In this document: piece by piece, positions 33,478 through 44,302 of the stretch
Layout: each line of letters starts with the position of its first letter
How positions within the stretch are numbered: position 1 is the stretch's first letter
Assembly: GCA_905221605.1 (NCBI GenBank)
Contig: CAJNDS010001324.1
Location: 684,294-748,293, forward strand
Direction: 5' to 3'
From: Symbiodinium natans
Lineage: Eukaryota; Sar; Dinophyceae; Suessiales; Symbiodiniaceae
Length of the DNA stretch: 64,000 nt
The notes under the pieces: model-generated
The model's input: only the letters and a program-made list of their open reading frames with translations
What the model was told of the DNA's origin: nothing
Database searches by the model: none
Translations under genes and position numbers: made by a program

Positions 33478-33534
33478 CATCTGTTCTATTGCGACAAACC
33501 TGACAGAAACTGCCGTGGCGCGACGGACCTCCAG
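33478..33534 (+). CDS. Exon candidate (HLFYCDKPDRNCRGATDLQ)
   Basis: Acceptor 'cagtgcag', 19 codons, GA donor after CAG, or readthrough to a TGA two codons later. Two cysteines. Confidence 0.6.
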
Positions 33535-33759
33535 GAACCTTGATGGGACCGTGTAATCCTAAACCCTAAACCCTAAACCCTAAACCCTAAACCCTAAACC
33601 CTAAACCCTAAACCCTAAACCCTAAACCGTTGCAGCCGCGCTGGAGGTCTGACAGGATGGTGGGGGTGTGACATCAGACTTCAGTATCCCTAAACCCCTA
33701 AACCCTAAACCCTAAACCCTAAACCCTGAACCTTAACCCGCAAGAATAGGAACTGTCAG

Positions 33760-33830
33760 TCTGATCTCGCCGCCCGGTGAAAAGAGGCTTGCAGCAGCGG
33801 GGCTAAATCTTGCCAAGCTTGTCCTGAGAG
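33760..33830 (+). CDS. Exon candidate (SLISPPGEKRLAAAGLNLAK)
   Basis: Acceptor 'gaactgtcag', open through LAKLVLRG. Amphipathic helix after a PP turn. Confidence 0.5.
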
Positions 33831-34507
33831 GGGCCCAGAGGGTTTGTTGGTTCCAATTTTAAACCCCTAAGCCCTGAAACCCTAAGCCCTAAATACCATC
33901 CTGTCTAAGCCCCCTACCGCACACGCCTCATGATCCCAATGCCCTCGAGGCCTCGAACAGGAGGACAAGAATGCTCTTGGGGTCCCATGTGCTTGGTAGC
34001 CCTGTGGTGCCCTTTCCAACCAACCTCCCAAAAAAGGGTACCCTTATCAAATCAAGGTTACTGGGCTACCAAGTGGGTGTGCCTCTCTATTTTTTCAAGG
34101 GGTCCCCCTGCAATGAGGAGTCGTAGAAGGATTCTTGCATTTTGGGTGTATGTGTTGGGAAAGACCCATCACAGACCCGAAACACCAACCCCAAACCCGA
34201 ATATCCCTAGACCCCAGGTCTTAGAGGTTGGGCCTTGGCTTTTAGGGTTTCTATATCAGTGCAGGGCTTCTAGCGTTCCGGGTGAACCCCCAACCCTAAA
34301 CCCTAAACGATGCTTTTCCCTCGAGCTGTCTAGCACTAATGCCCTGAACACGAGCCCTAAGTGGCGTAGGGTTTATTTACCGCATACCTGTAAATCCTAA
34401 ACACTCAATCCCGAAGCCGCGAACGGATTTGGGGTGCGAGGGTTTAGGGTTTAGGGTTTAGGGTTTAGGGTTTAGGGTTTAGGGTGTATTCGCAAATCTC
34501 TTGGGAG

Positions 34508-34564
34508 GTGGTGAAAGAGACCATCCTCACCGAAAGCTTCTCTTTGGATGGGGCCGGCTCGAAG
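34508..34564 (+). CDS. Gene 1 second module, exon 15
   Basis: Acceptor 'cttgggag', 19 codons VVKETILTESFSLDGAGSK, GC donor, phase 0. Same opening pattern as exon 9. It fits directly after GTVFLKEGGSQFK of exon 14, which lies 21.9 kb upstream. Confidence 0.8.
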
Positions 34565-35171
34565 GCTTCCTGTCTGTCAGGGTTTAGGGTTTAGGGTTTA
34601 GGATTTAGGGTTTAGGATTTAGGGTTTAGGGTTTAGGGTTTAGGGTTTAGGGTTTAGGGTTTAGGGTGTAGGGTTTGGTAGGGTTTGGTAGGGATGTAGG
34701 GAAGGCTACTTAGGCCAAGTAGGGTTTGGTTCAGAGTTGCTTTGCATGTTCATGAGGCTGCCTTGTCTTTCTCATGATAGCTCGCAGCTGAACATGTTGA
34801 CCCCTGAGCCCTCCACCCTAAACCGAAACATCCCTAGGCCCTACGAGTACGACGGAGGAGGCTTGTTCGGGTTGAGGGGTCTTAGGAGACTCTACAAATT
34901 CCCTACTGAAACCCGACCCGAGTTCTCAAGCAACCGCCACATGCGCAAAACACCTTGTCATTGTTCCTTTTAGTGAGGGACCCCCGTCACCCCAAAATCC
35001 TAAGCCCTAAACACCATAAACTTGGGATGCTCCCCCGCAAACAAGCAGTCCTTCATGGGGATTATAATCGGGGGGGATAATCCCCATCAAGGACTGTTAG
35101 TATCAGGGGGAACATCCCAACCCTAAACCCTCACCCTGCGTCCCCAAGCCTAAACCTTCATTGTCCTGCAG

Positions 35172-35219
35172 AAGCTCCGCGACGACCCGCGGAAGCTGCG
35201 GCCAGGGGAGCTGGTTGAG
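35172..35219 (+). CDS. Gene 1 second module, exon 16
   Basis: Acceptor 'tgtcctgcag', 16 codons KLRDDPRKLRPGELVE, GT donor. Counterpart of exon 10 in the first module. Confidence 0.82.
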
Positions 35220-35949
35220 GTGGCCTCCGCGTTTCTTTTGGGTCCTTAGAAGCCTGTCCCAGACCCCTTTGGGGGGGCCAGGGGTGCAGGGGGAGTAGTA
35301 GTGGGAGTAGTGGTAGTTGTGTTGCGGCAGTAGCTGCAGCAGTACAGCGCAAGTTGGCGTTCTGCTTTCTGGCTTCTCCTCCGGCGGTTTAGGCTGAGAT
35401 ACTGGCATTTCGGCGCCGGCGTTCGCGAACAAGACCCCCAGATCATGTTGACCAAAACTGCGCAGGAGACAATTTTGGTGGTCCCTGCATTTGTGTTTTG
35501 TCTAGGTTGGGTTGGTGTACCCAAGAAAGCCCACAGTTGACATCAAACCTCACAGCAGCCCTTGCCTAAACCAGTCAAGCCACCAAGCCCTCATCTGGCC
35601 CGAAAGCTCTCAACACTTAGCCCTGCTGGTTCCGAGTAGGAGAGCCGAAGTTCCTCACTAAATCCCCCTTGAACAGACCTTGAAAGATTCTACCAAACAA
35701 ATCGCCCGCACATGTGGTGCCCGGCACTACTGGGGACTTTTCTGAACCCTCAAGTGGGAGTCAAATCAACCTTCCTGAATTCCTCCCAAAACGTCTAGGA
35801 TGACGTCCCCAACGCGCCTGGAGACCCTAAACCCTAAATCCTAGACCCTAAGCCCTCCCAAGAAAAACCAGAAGACTGAAGCCCCAAAGCCCCTGAACCC
35901 CCCGAAGCCCCCTGCCCCCTGGTTGCACCCGGGGGCGAAGCCGTGGCAG

Positions 35950-35993
35950 GTTAGGACTTGGATGACGAAGGATGAGAAGTCTGGCCTCATGAG
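35950..35993 (+). CDS. Gene 1 second module, exon 17
   Basis: Acceptor 'ccgtggcag', 14 codons VRTWMTKDEKSGLM plus AG, GA donor. Joined to exon 16 it gives GELVE-VRTW, a continuous strand. Confidence 0.8.
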
Positions 35994-36079
35994 GAGCCCC
36001 AGACATCTGAAGACCAGAGGGTCTAGGGTTTAGGGCTCAGGGTTTAGGATTTTTCGGGACCTTTGCTGGTTTCGCGCAG

Positions 36080-36167
36080 GGCATTGAGGCAGTTTGGTGC
36101 AGTCTCAGCCTCCGCCGGAAGCCGACGGCGAGCTAAAAGGCCCCTCTACAAGAACAACCGAGAATAA
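36080..36167 (+). CDS. Possible gene 1 terminal exon 18
   Basis: Acceptor 'ttcgcgcag', one base completes the arginine of exon 17, then ALRQFGAVSASAGSRRRAKR and on to TAA (36165-36167). A basic tail instead of the expected GWVT repeat. Two other frames are also open (GIEAVWCS, PPPEADGELKG), so the assignment is moderate. Confidence 0.45.
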
Positions 36168-36717
36168 GGGCCGCAGGGACTTGGGGTTTAGGGTTTAGGG
36201 TTTAGGGCCCATTAGTAGTGCTATCATGGAAGTAGTTGCGCCCAAAAACTATACTAAATAGGGATGTTTGGGTACCTAATTCCAGAACTGAATAGGGCTT
36301 CTTCATTCTCAGGACGACGTTGGCGGGTGGGTCTTGAGTAACTTCGATTCTTTAGTCCCTTCTGAACTGAACACACTATCTGAACTGGTACATGGCCATC
36401 GCAGCGAACTCTACCGCAATCCCGAGTTGCACTCCCGACGCCCGAAGGCCCATAGCCTGACTCTCCGAAACTGAAATGGGGTTTAGGGCTATGCGCTTAG
36501 GCTTCCAGGGCAAGGCGAAGACACTGAAGACCTTACATCCTAGACCACCAGTCACAAGACCGCGACAGCCCCCCCCGGTCCAGCACAGTCCCAAAATCTC
36601 CCCTTCCCTCAAACCCTAAAGCATAAACCCTACAACCCTGCACCTTAAGATCCTGAACCCTAAACCCCACACCCCTACACCCTAAACCTTAACCCCCCCC
36701 CCCAATCACTGCATTTA

Positions 36718-37032
36718 AAAGCCCTAAACCCTAAACCCTAAACCCTAAACCCTAAACCCTAAACCCTAAACCCTAAACCCTAAACCCTAAACTCATGTGC
36801 GGGAGCCCGAGGATGAAATGTAAAGCCGTCAGCGACGGCGCGGTCGGCTCGCATCCCAGCGCCCCCCCCTAAACCCTAAACCCTAAACCCTAAACCCTAA
36901 ACCCTAAACCCTAAACCCTATACCCTATACCCTATACCCTATACCCTAAACCCTAAACCCTAAACCCTAAACCCTAAACCCTAAACCCTAAACCCTATAC
37001 CCTAAACCCTAAACCCTAAACCCTAAACCCCC
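36718..37032 (-). repeat. CCCTAAA arrays with CCCTATA block
   Basis: Two arrays (36718-36792 and 36871-37032). Four consecutive CCCTATA variants at about 36917-36945. Confidence 0.92.
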
Positions 37033-37185
37033 ACCAGGGACCGCAAGAACCGCAAACCTACAGGGGGGGCGGAGGGTTAGGGTTTGGGGTTTTTTAGGGT
37101 TGAGGGTTTGGGTTTGGGTTTTTAGGGCATTTTAGGGTTTAGGTTTGGGGTTTTGGGTTTTGGGGCTTGAGGTTCGTTTTTTTTT

Positions 37186-37216
<31 letters not shown>

Positions 37217-37244
37217 GGAGGCATTTCCCAACATCGATCAAATG

Positions 37245-37930
37245 GGTTCCCCTATAGAGGGGATTATACTTGGGTACACGGGGTACCTCTATGTCGTGAA
37301 GCACCCCTTAAGAACCAACCGCGTACGGGGTTTTTGGAGCCATAAAGAGGTGCCCTTAATTTACTCCCGAATGAATATATACCCCAATTTTCGGAAACCC
37401 TCTTGGAGGATCTTGGAGGCTAACTTTTTGAACTGTTTGGGGGACGTCGAAGGGAACCCTGAACCTTGATTTCGCACATATAGGCTTCAGGGTTTCAGTT
37501 TAGGGTTTAGGGTTTAGGGCATAGGGCTGAGGGTTGTTAAAATTCCTCTAGAATATGGGCCCTTTTTATGTGTCCTTTGTTTATATCAGGCGGGCCCCTA
37601 TTATTTAGGAGGGACCCTAATTTAGAGAATTGACCATAGAGGGTTGAGGTTTTGATATAGCATAGACCGGTCTGAACAATTGTCGGCTCGAGATGCTTTA
37701 AGCTTAAACACACATGTGCCTCGTATTGCACGTGAGAGTCTTCTTGCTCTGATTGGTTTCTTTCTAATTGCCTTTCTCAGGCCGGCCTCAGATGTAGGTG
37801 TCAAGACTGCGAGGGATTTGTAATTCTTTGGAGACTTCAAGTTCCTCAGTACGTGAAGGTCAAAGCTGAACCATGCCACTTGTTTTTATATATAACTTCC
37901 AGCATTTCCAGCGGTAGCACCTCGGATCAT
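37245..37930. repeat. Segmental duplication A, left flank
   Basis: Matches 60030-60800 in order: 'ggggtacctctatgtcg', 'gccataaagaggtgcc', 'gaacaattgtcggctcgag', 'acttccagcatttccagcgg'. It carries the promoter/5' UTR side of gene A. Confidence 0.8.
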
Positions 37931-38002
37931 GCTCCGTGGTGCAGCTCTGGTCTTGGCCTGTGCCGCTCTTGGCAACGGCTACAAGGATCGATTCAAGCTG
38001 AG
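37929..38002 (+). CDS. Gene A exon 1, signal-peptide-like
   Basis: ATG then MLRGAALVLACAALGNGYK, ending AAGCTGAG with a GT donor (phase 2). Hydrophobic core LRGAALVLACAALG fits a signal peptide or a plastid-targeting leader. Upstream 'cttccag' sites could be spliced-leader acceptors. Relative to gene B it has one extra codon and lacks ten codons, all in frame. Confidence 0.7.
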
Positions 38003-38158
38003 GTGACGTGGATGCAAATTGCAGCCCTCATTTAAGTTCTAGGGTTCAACCTGAAATAAGGCCGCTTGGTAGCCCAGTCATCCAATATTTAGGGTTTCGG
38101 GGTTTGGCGTTCAGGGCTAATTCGAAACCCTTTGCAGAACTGCAATCTGCAATCTCAG

Positions 38159-38189
38159 GCCCACTGGATCTTCCGTGGAGATCGGCAAG
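38159..38189 (+). CDS. Gene A exon 2
   Basis: Acceptor 'aatctcag', one base plus PTGSSVEIGK, GC donor. Gene B has PTGSSVEFGK. Phases agree with exon 1. Confidence 0.7.
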
Positions 38190-38316
38190 GCCAGGGCGGA
38201 TACCAAACCCAAACCCGATACCTAAACCCTAAACCCTAAACCCTAAACCCTAAACCCTTTATTCAGCAGTGTGTCTGGCGGCTCTGGCATGCTGCCAGCA
38301 TCTGTTGCTGCCCCCC

Positions 38317-38326
38317 CTCCTCCCCT

Positions 38327-38357
<31 letters not shown>

Positions 38358-38380
38358 CCCCCCCCCCCCTCCCCCCTACC
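38317..38380. repeat. Poly-C tract
   Basis: Long C run with single T interruptions in the intron after gene A exon 2. Confidence 0.97.
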
Positions 38381-38556
38381 CCCTCATGAACATGACACTG
38401 TTTCAAAACATCATCTCACTGTTGCCAAACATCATGGTCAAGATCTTTACGAAAGAACTGTTGTGAGGCCATAAAAGTTGCTTTGACTAACCCCCGAACC
38501 TTATGAAACGACTCAGAACTACCCAACAACTCCGCCTCACAACAGTCCTTTCTGTT

Positions 38557-38648
38557 AGGGTTTAGGGTTTAGGGTTTAGGGTTTAGGGTTTAGGGTTTAG
38601 GGTTTAGGGTTTAGGGTTTAGGGTTTAGGGTTTAGGGTTTAGGGTTTA
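38557..38648 (+). repeat. TTTAGGG array
   Basis: About 13 G-rich units; the duplicate copy has an array at the same place (62044-62134). Confidence 0.92.
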
Positions 38649-38672
38649 TACCGATAAGCCCTTGGACCCCAG

Positions 38673-38693
38673 GAGTACCTCATCGACGACGAG
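38673..38693 (+). CDS. Gene A exon 3 (EYLIDDE)
   Basis: Acceptor 'ggacccc ag', seven codons, GC donor, phase 0. The gene B copy at 62161 differs by a 5-base length change and no longer keeps this frame. Confidence 0.5.
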
Positions 38694-39166
38694 GCCCGCT
38701 GGACACTTTCAACCCCTGGTTCGCGGGAACCGAAATTGAACGAAATTGGGGTTTTCAGGGTTTAGGGTTTAGGGTTTAGGGTTTAGGGTTTAGGGTTTAG
38801 AGCTTAGGGTTTAGGGATTTACTAAGTAGGCACTTGGGACATTTTACATTTTCCTTCATTGGGTTTAGGAGGGCCATATCTTAGGAATATTTTTCAGAGG
38901 GGTTTAATTATGGGCCATCCTAGTCTATCATTGTAGCACACTACGTATTCGACTCATAATGCACAAAGTTATTCTTTGCAAGCTCAGGAAAGATCCCGCA
39001 AGCATCCGGGACGTCCAGGAAAGTTAGGGGAAGCCAGGAAAACTAGCGAAAGCTCTGACAAGCTAAGCAAAGCTGAGAATAGCCATGAGAAGCCATAAAA
39101 GGCTAAAGAATTCCATCCATCATGTTTGCCTAAATATCTTCTACACTGTCGCCATTTTCTTTGTAG

Positions 39167-39202
39167 GGGCCTCCCGATCTCAACTTCCAGTTTACTATGA
39201 AA
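39167..39202 (+). CDS. Gene A exon 4 (GPPDLNFQFTMK)
   Basis: Acceptor 'tctttgtag', 12 codons in phase 0, GC donor. Gene B copy reads GPPDLNFHFAMK. A different frame (YYESLDKVSRIWEQLE) is open over 39169-39276, but it is frameshifted in copy B, so this frame is preferred. Confidence 0.5.
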
Positions 39203-39554
39203 GCCTAGACAAGGTTAGCAGAATCTGGGAACAGCTAGAAAATCGTGAAGAAGCTATAAAAGCAAAAACAAACTAAACATCGGACTCTCAAGAAATAGCA
39301 ACTCAGGTTTGAAGTTAAGGGGCCACAAGATTCCTGCACTCACGGGCTTATGCATCAAGTATCATGCACCTCATCAGTCTATGACGTAATGCGCTCTTGA
39401 AAATTTCGGGGTTTAGGGAGGGGTTTGGGGTTTAGGGCTTAGGGTTTAGGGTTTAGGGTGTAGGTTTAGGGTGTAGGGTTTGGGGTTTAGGGTTGAGGGT
39501 GTAGTGTTTAGGGTTTAGGGTTTAGGGTTTAGGACACAGATCTGCTAGGCGCAG

Positions 39555-39591
39555 TTTGTGCAGCTGGCGGCCCACATCCTCGCACGCCAAG
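39555..39591 (+). CDS. Gene A exon 5 (FVQLAAHILARQ)
   Basis: Acceptor 'taggcgcag', 12 codons plus one base, GC donor. Gene B has identical residues with only third-position changes. Confidence 0.75.
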
Positions 39592-39714
39592 GCGGGTGGG
39601 AGGGCTCGATGCTAAGAATTCGCCTTCGTAAGCCCAGGCGATGCTGTCCCTAGCCTGGGTCTGAAACTTCAGTGAAGCCGCTTAAGCCTTCAGTTCAAAA
39701 ACCTCCACCTCCAC

Positions 39715-39755
39715 ACACACACACACACACACAAGACACACAAGACACACAGACA
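39715..39755. repeat. (CA)n tract
   Basis: Short CA/ACACAG microsatellite just upstream of gene A exon 6, also in copy B. Confidence 0.9.
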
Positions 39756-39786
39756 CACCTCCCACGCAACAACTCCACGCTTGGAG

Positions 39787-39857
39787 GAGACGACCCATCG
39801 GACCCCTCTGCGTTCCAAAGCCCGCTGAAGCGGCTGACCATCTCCGCTCCGGCTCAG
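39787..39857 (+). CDS. Gene A exon 6
   Basis: Acceptor 'gcttggag', two bases complete a glycine, then DDPSDPSAFQSPLKRLT ISAPAQ, GC donor. Lacks five codons (TEVAA) present in gene B, an in-frame difference. Confidence 0.75.
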
Positions 39858-39928
39858 GCAAGCCTGGGGCTTTGAGGGTTTAGGGTTTAGGGTTTAGGGT
39901 TTAGGGTTTGGGGCTTAGGGTTTTCTAA

Positions 39929-39942
39929 GGGTTTGCAGGGTC
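39929..39942. repeat. Target-site duplication, left copy
   Basis: GGGTTTGCAGGGTC, identical to 44193-44206. Brackets the spliced-leader retrocopy. The empty site corresponds to the continuous sequence of copy B near 63490. Confidence 0.85.
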
Positions 39943-39944
39943 GG

Positions 39945-39966
39945 TCCGTAGCCATTTTGGCTCAAG
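39945..39966 (+). other. Dinoflagellate spliced leader relic (DinoSL)
   Basis: The 22 bases TCCGTAGCCATTTTGGCT + CAAG match the DinoSL consensus (first base variable). This marks a trans-spliced mRNA 5' end copied back into DNA. Confidence 0.97.
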
Positions 39967-40045
39967 GCAAGCAACCCTTGCCACTCACACGTTGAGCCTG
40001 GCCAACTGGCCTGTCTCTCGTCATCCGGGTGGGACAGACCTCCAA

Positions 40046-43000
40046 ATGTTGAACCCACCTCGTGGTCCCCAGGCCCGCCTTGCTGCAAGCGAGCACAGTG
40101 CCCAGAGCAACAGCAGCTGGTCCTTTGTAGCAGGCACTGTTGGGGATCAGATTGGCAGTGGCTGGCCCGCAAGGATCAGCGCATGCCCAGTCCATGCCCG
40201 AACCGCTCCGTGAAGCGATGATGCCTGGCTATGGCATGCAGGGGTATGGCATCCCAACCGGAGGTCTGGGTGCTACCAATTTTGGACAAGCAGCCCCTGC
40301 ATTCGGTACGCCACCTGGTTTTGGCCCCATGGCAGGAGCTTTCGGCAACCCCCCTTTGAGCCATTCTGGGAGCCTAAGCTACACTGCTCCTACTCTCAGC
40401 TACCAGCCTGGGAACTCAGGGGTGAACTATGGAGAGGCTGCAGGTCTAGGCATGCTTGAAAGCTTTGAAGCAGGCCAGCAGAGGCTCTCAGGCAGTATCA
40501 CTGCAGGGTTGGGCCAAGTCAGACCTGCAATGGCAGAGGCTGCGACTGCTGCTTTCGGGGGGACTGACTTTGTCTTCTCTTCACCAAATCTGGGTGCCGA
40601 CGAAGACCAGCGCACAGAATCAGGCAAGAGCCGGCTGGCGGCGCTTGGCATGGTGCCAGATGCATTTGGACCACAGACGGCAATCCTGGCCTGACAGTGG
40701 TCCAGACGGTCGCAGAACTGATCGGGGCACGCACGCTCATGGCTGTGCCCAATGTTGCATCTGCCTCAAATGAACAGCTGAAGGTCGCTGGCGCCATGAA
40801 GCCTATGAAACTGGCAACCATGCTACGGGTCGATGAGCGCTCGGAGCTGAGTGGGCTGATCAGGGCTGGCCTTATCGACGAGGGTGAGCTCCACAAGATC
40901 TCTGAGCGCATCATAGCCAGGGCTTCCGAAGGCATGCCAGAAATGATTCGCAATCCCACTGCTGCAACTGAGATCATGCAGAGCCGCTTCTACCGCACTC
41001 TACACGTCAGCCTGCGCTCCACCATGGTCAAATTCCGGGTGAATGTTGGCGATTTTGACATCGACAAGGACATGTACCGGGATGGGAAGCCACTGGAACT
41101 CTTCAATCCGGAAGCAAAGTTGAAGGGAAACTCCCGGCTGCCTGACCTGGTACGTGGTGCCAACCAGGGAATGGCCAAGGGTGAGTTCCAGATATCGAAC
41201 CTGCCCTTCATTGAGTCAATGGTCTTGGCCTTCATGGATCACATGAGGAACTCCATGAAGAGCGATGTTATCCCTCAGGTGGTGCTATTCCCTCCTACCG
41301 AGACTCCTTCCGAAGTGCCAAAAGACTGGTGCAAGAGCATCCTGGCCAAGCACGGGAACCTGGTGGCAAAGGATGAAGGGCCTGAAGGCAAGCATGTCAC
41401 CCACAGGGCCACCATGGATGTGTGGCTGGTGACAGAGAGCAGCTACCCTCACATTGCCCTCGTCCTTCGACGTGACGGCATCACCAAATCAGGAGCCAAC
41501 GGTGCCACCCTGGGGTTCAGCATCAAGGAGGGGGACACAGCACCTTCCTGCATCATTGTCGAACCTGGGGTGCAGAAGGCTCAGGTTGAGACCTCTGTCA
41601 CTTTCCCTGCAGGCTACCTCAAGCCAGTGGCTGAAGTACTGGGAGTGAGCCCCCAGACAATCGACACATCAATGGAGGCTGCGTTGACAGGGCACAACCA
41701 GGAAGCTGATATGGGCCACAAGACAACCACGGCTGTGATTAGTCAGGGGACGGAAGAACCAGAACACCGTGACCCTCAAGTTCACTCTCAATGAAGCGGG
41801 TATGCGGAACCTGGAGGTCATGCAGGGCCTGGCCAGGAAAAACGCGGAGGAGGCTGCACGTGCCGAAGCACTGGTGAAAGAGAAAGCACTGGAGGCTTCT
41901 GCGGCAAAAAAGCACAAGAAGGCTGAGAACATCTCATGGGCCCTCAATCATACGTCGGTTGCCGCTGTGGCCCGTTTCGGCTTGGGCCGAGCTGCCACAG
42001 ATGAGGGTGAGGCACATGCCAGCAGAACACAGAGTGGAGTGCTCAGTCAGTGGGGGAACCAGATCAAAGACACGGACAGCAACTGCAAGAGCGCCCGGCA
42101 GGTCTACGATAGGAAGGTCAATGAGCTTTGCAATTTGAAATCACTTGGCAAGGACAAGGCAGTGAAAGGCTGCAGTGCCATCACCAAGGCTCTGGGAGCA
42201 GTTGGCCTTAGCCTGAAGTTCAACCCACTAGAGCCAAACGCAGTGCCTGTCATTGCTTTGCGCGATAACATTGTGAAGCCCAGGCTGCCAACTATGCCAA
42301 GAGTGAGGCTTCAGGGAAGCCTGGTGGTGCCTTAGCACCTATCGACCTCCTCAACCAGTTGATGCTGGGTGGTGTGCCCTCTGACAGTGCCGATGCTCTG
42401 CAGGCTTACATGATAGATGTGTTCAGCCTTGAGAAGAGTGACCACCAGGAGACCACAAGGCAGAAAGTCGATGCAAACCACCGCAAGGCCCTCCAAAAGG
42501 CTGCTGCAGGAGCAGATGGGAAGATTATAGATGCAGGGACCTACCGCATCAACCCTCTTGCGACGGGGTTCCAACTGATGGGTGCTGCCGTGAAGAGCTC
42601 TGATGTAGAGCATCATCCACCAGAGGACCGAGACCCAAAGAGGGAGTTCTTTGGAGCCGAGAAGGACGGCGGGGAGGTCGTTGAGAAGAGCAATGGCACT
42701 GAGGGTGCCAACCAAGGGCTGCAGGTCGACTCGGATGTTGCCATCTGCTCAGGAATTGAGATCGCAGATGATGATCACCCACATTACGAGTACTCTGTGG
42801 GTGATATAATCTGGATCTCATACAGCGGCAACAAGGGCAGGGCGCTGACCAACGAGGAGATCAATGGTGGCGGTGCTCCGTCAGGAACTGTCACAGAAGC
42901 AGTCATTGTCTCGACCCATCCAGTCCTGCTGGCTGACCCGCATGGAGTACCTGCGTGGGCTGAAGAGACTGCCCAGCAGGCTATTCCCTGCACGGCAAGT

Positions 43001-43988
43001 GAGAGGGAGGAAGAAGACAAGAGTCAAGGGCACAGTCACAGTGACGGCACAGACCCCTCAGGCCATCACAAGCCCAAGCCCGGTGGTCAGGCTTCGGAGA
43101 CCCTTCCGACTACGATGCCCGCGGGGATCAGCCCACTCTCGCTCCCTATCCCTCGTGCAGAACTTGGAGACCGGCAAGCCCCCAGGCAGAACTCTGGGTA
43201 CCATATCTGCGGGCGATTCTATGGGTCATGACGCAGCAAGGGTCCGCTTCGAAGGTCTGGACCCTGAGACTATGGGCGGTCTGGAAGATCTGACGGACAT
43301 CGACCTACATGGCAGCGAATCAACAGACCCATCCCTGCAACAAAGCCAGGCTGCCTGGGCTCTGGCCAACATTGCAGAGTCTCAGGCTGGCAGAGAGATC
43401 AAGCTGGATTTTCCAGGAGGTGTGCAGGCAGCCACGGTCCGAGTCACTCCCGAGGGTGTGGGCACCATCACCCAAGGGTCCAAGGTGATCACAATCCTCA
43501 ACAGGTCCAACCTGGCCGCTGATGATGCCATGGCCCTTGCCTTCCAGATCCTTACAGTGGTGGGAGTCACGGGGGGTGTGGTGCGACGGATCTTGGTCGG
43601 CCTCACGACTGTCCATGGGTGCAAAGCCAAGGAGGGCAAGGCTGTGACAGTCCTCTATGCAAAGACCTCAGGCAGGGATGTGGTCATTTATCCAAGTGCT
43701 CGCATGCTCCCTACTACTATTCGTGATCCTGCAATCAAGAGCATGGAGAAGGCCGAAGTCCACTCTGTGGGCCGCATCAGCGTCCAGATGAAGCAAATGA
43801 AGACAGTCAGGCCTCTGGCCATTGGCTGTGTCTTGGGAATGGGTGATCACCTCAAGGTGACATCCACTTGGGCCGTCGAGAACAACCGCACATGGAGCTC
43901 CGTGGATCTGACAGAGGACGGGAACAGTGCCTACATTCTCCAGCAGGGGCTTGACTCTGATGTTCTCATGCCCTACTTTAAGCTCTGA
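40046..43988 (+). pseudogene. Long frameshifted ORF of unknown function in the retrocopy
   Basis: Reading begins at an ATG (40046), moves to another frame near 40170, and shifts again near 40680, 41750, 42290 and 43100-43200, with a final stop at 43986-43988. About 1300 codons in total. It starts with a Gly/Pro/Met-rich region (MPGYGMQGYGIPTGG), then a globular part (GEFQISNLPFIESMVLAFM; DVWLVTESSYPHIALVLRRD), a Lys/Ala coiled stretch (RNLEVMQGLARKNAEEAARA), an acidic middle and a compact end (ILQQGLDSDVLMPYFKL). I recognise no domain. The parent gene should exist elsewhere in the genome with introns or as an intact copy. It is unlikely to be expressed as one protein. Confidence 0.75.
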
Positions 43989-44192
43989 CCGACTCACGAG
44001 CTGAAGATTTGGTCGGAGATCGCAGGCAGAAGGATGCGCAGCCACATAAGTGCTTTGAGACCCGACCCTGCATCATCTAATTCTCTCGTGTGATATGCAA
44101 GCAGCTAAATTCGCGTTTTTTGTTGCCACAGCGGCATCACGCGGAAAGCGCGGACCGATTCGGACCTCTGATGCGAGTGCGAGTGCGAGTGC

Positions 44193-44206
44193 GGGTTTGC
44201 AGGGTC
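44193..44206. repeat. Target-site duplication, right copy
   Basis: GGGTTTGCAGGGTC, identical to 39929-39942, directly after (GAGTGC)n. Confidence 0.85.
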
Positions 44207-44302
44207 AACAGGGTTCAGGGTTTAGGGGCGCTTCACAGGGTTCATAGGGTTTTGGGTTTAGGGCTTAGGGGCAATAGGCAATCGGACCCCAACAGTCGAC
44301 AA

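Larger units (their letters stand above)
39943..44192 (+). mobile_element. Retroposed spliced-leader mRNA (processed retrocopy)
   Basis: Insertion of 4250 bp in gene A absent from copy B. It begins GG plus the full 22-nt dinoflagellate spliced leader, carries a long coding stretch without telomeric repeats or intron signs, and ends in (GCGAGT)3-like units instead of poly-A. A perfect 14-bp direct repeat flanks it. The absence of any reverse transcriptase gene suggests it was moved in trans, perhaps by a non-LTR element. Confidence 0.85.

Noticed and set aside
39085-39276. 63-codon ORF ending in SRIWEQLENREEAIKAKTN
   Set aside because: Copy B is frameshifted in the same stretch, while the alternative frame (GPPDLNFQFTMK) is kept in both copies and fits the phase.
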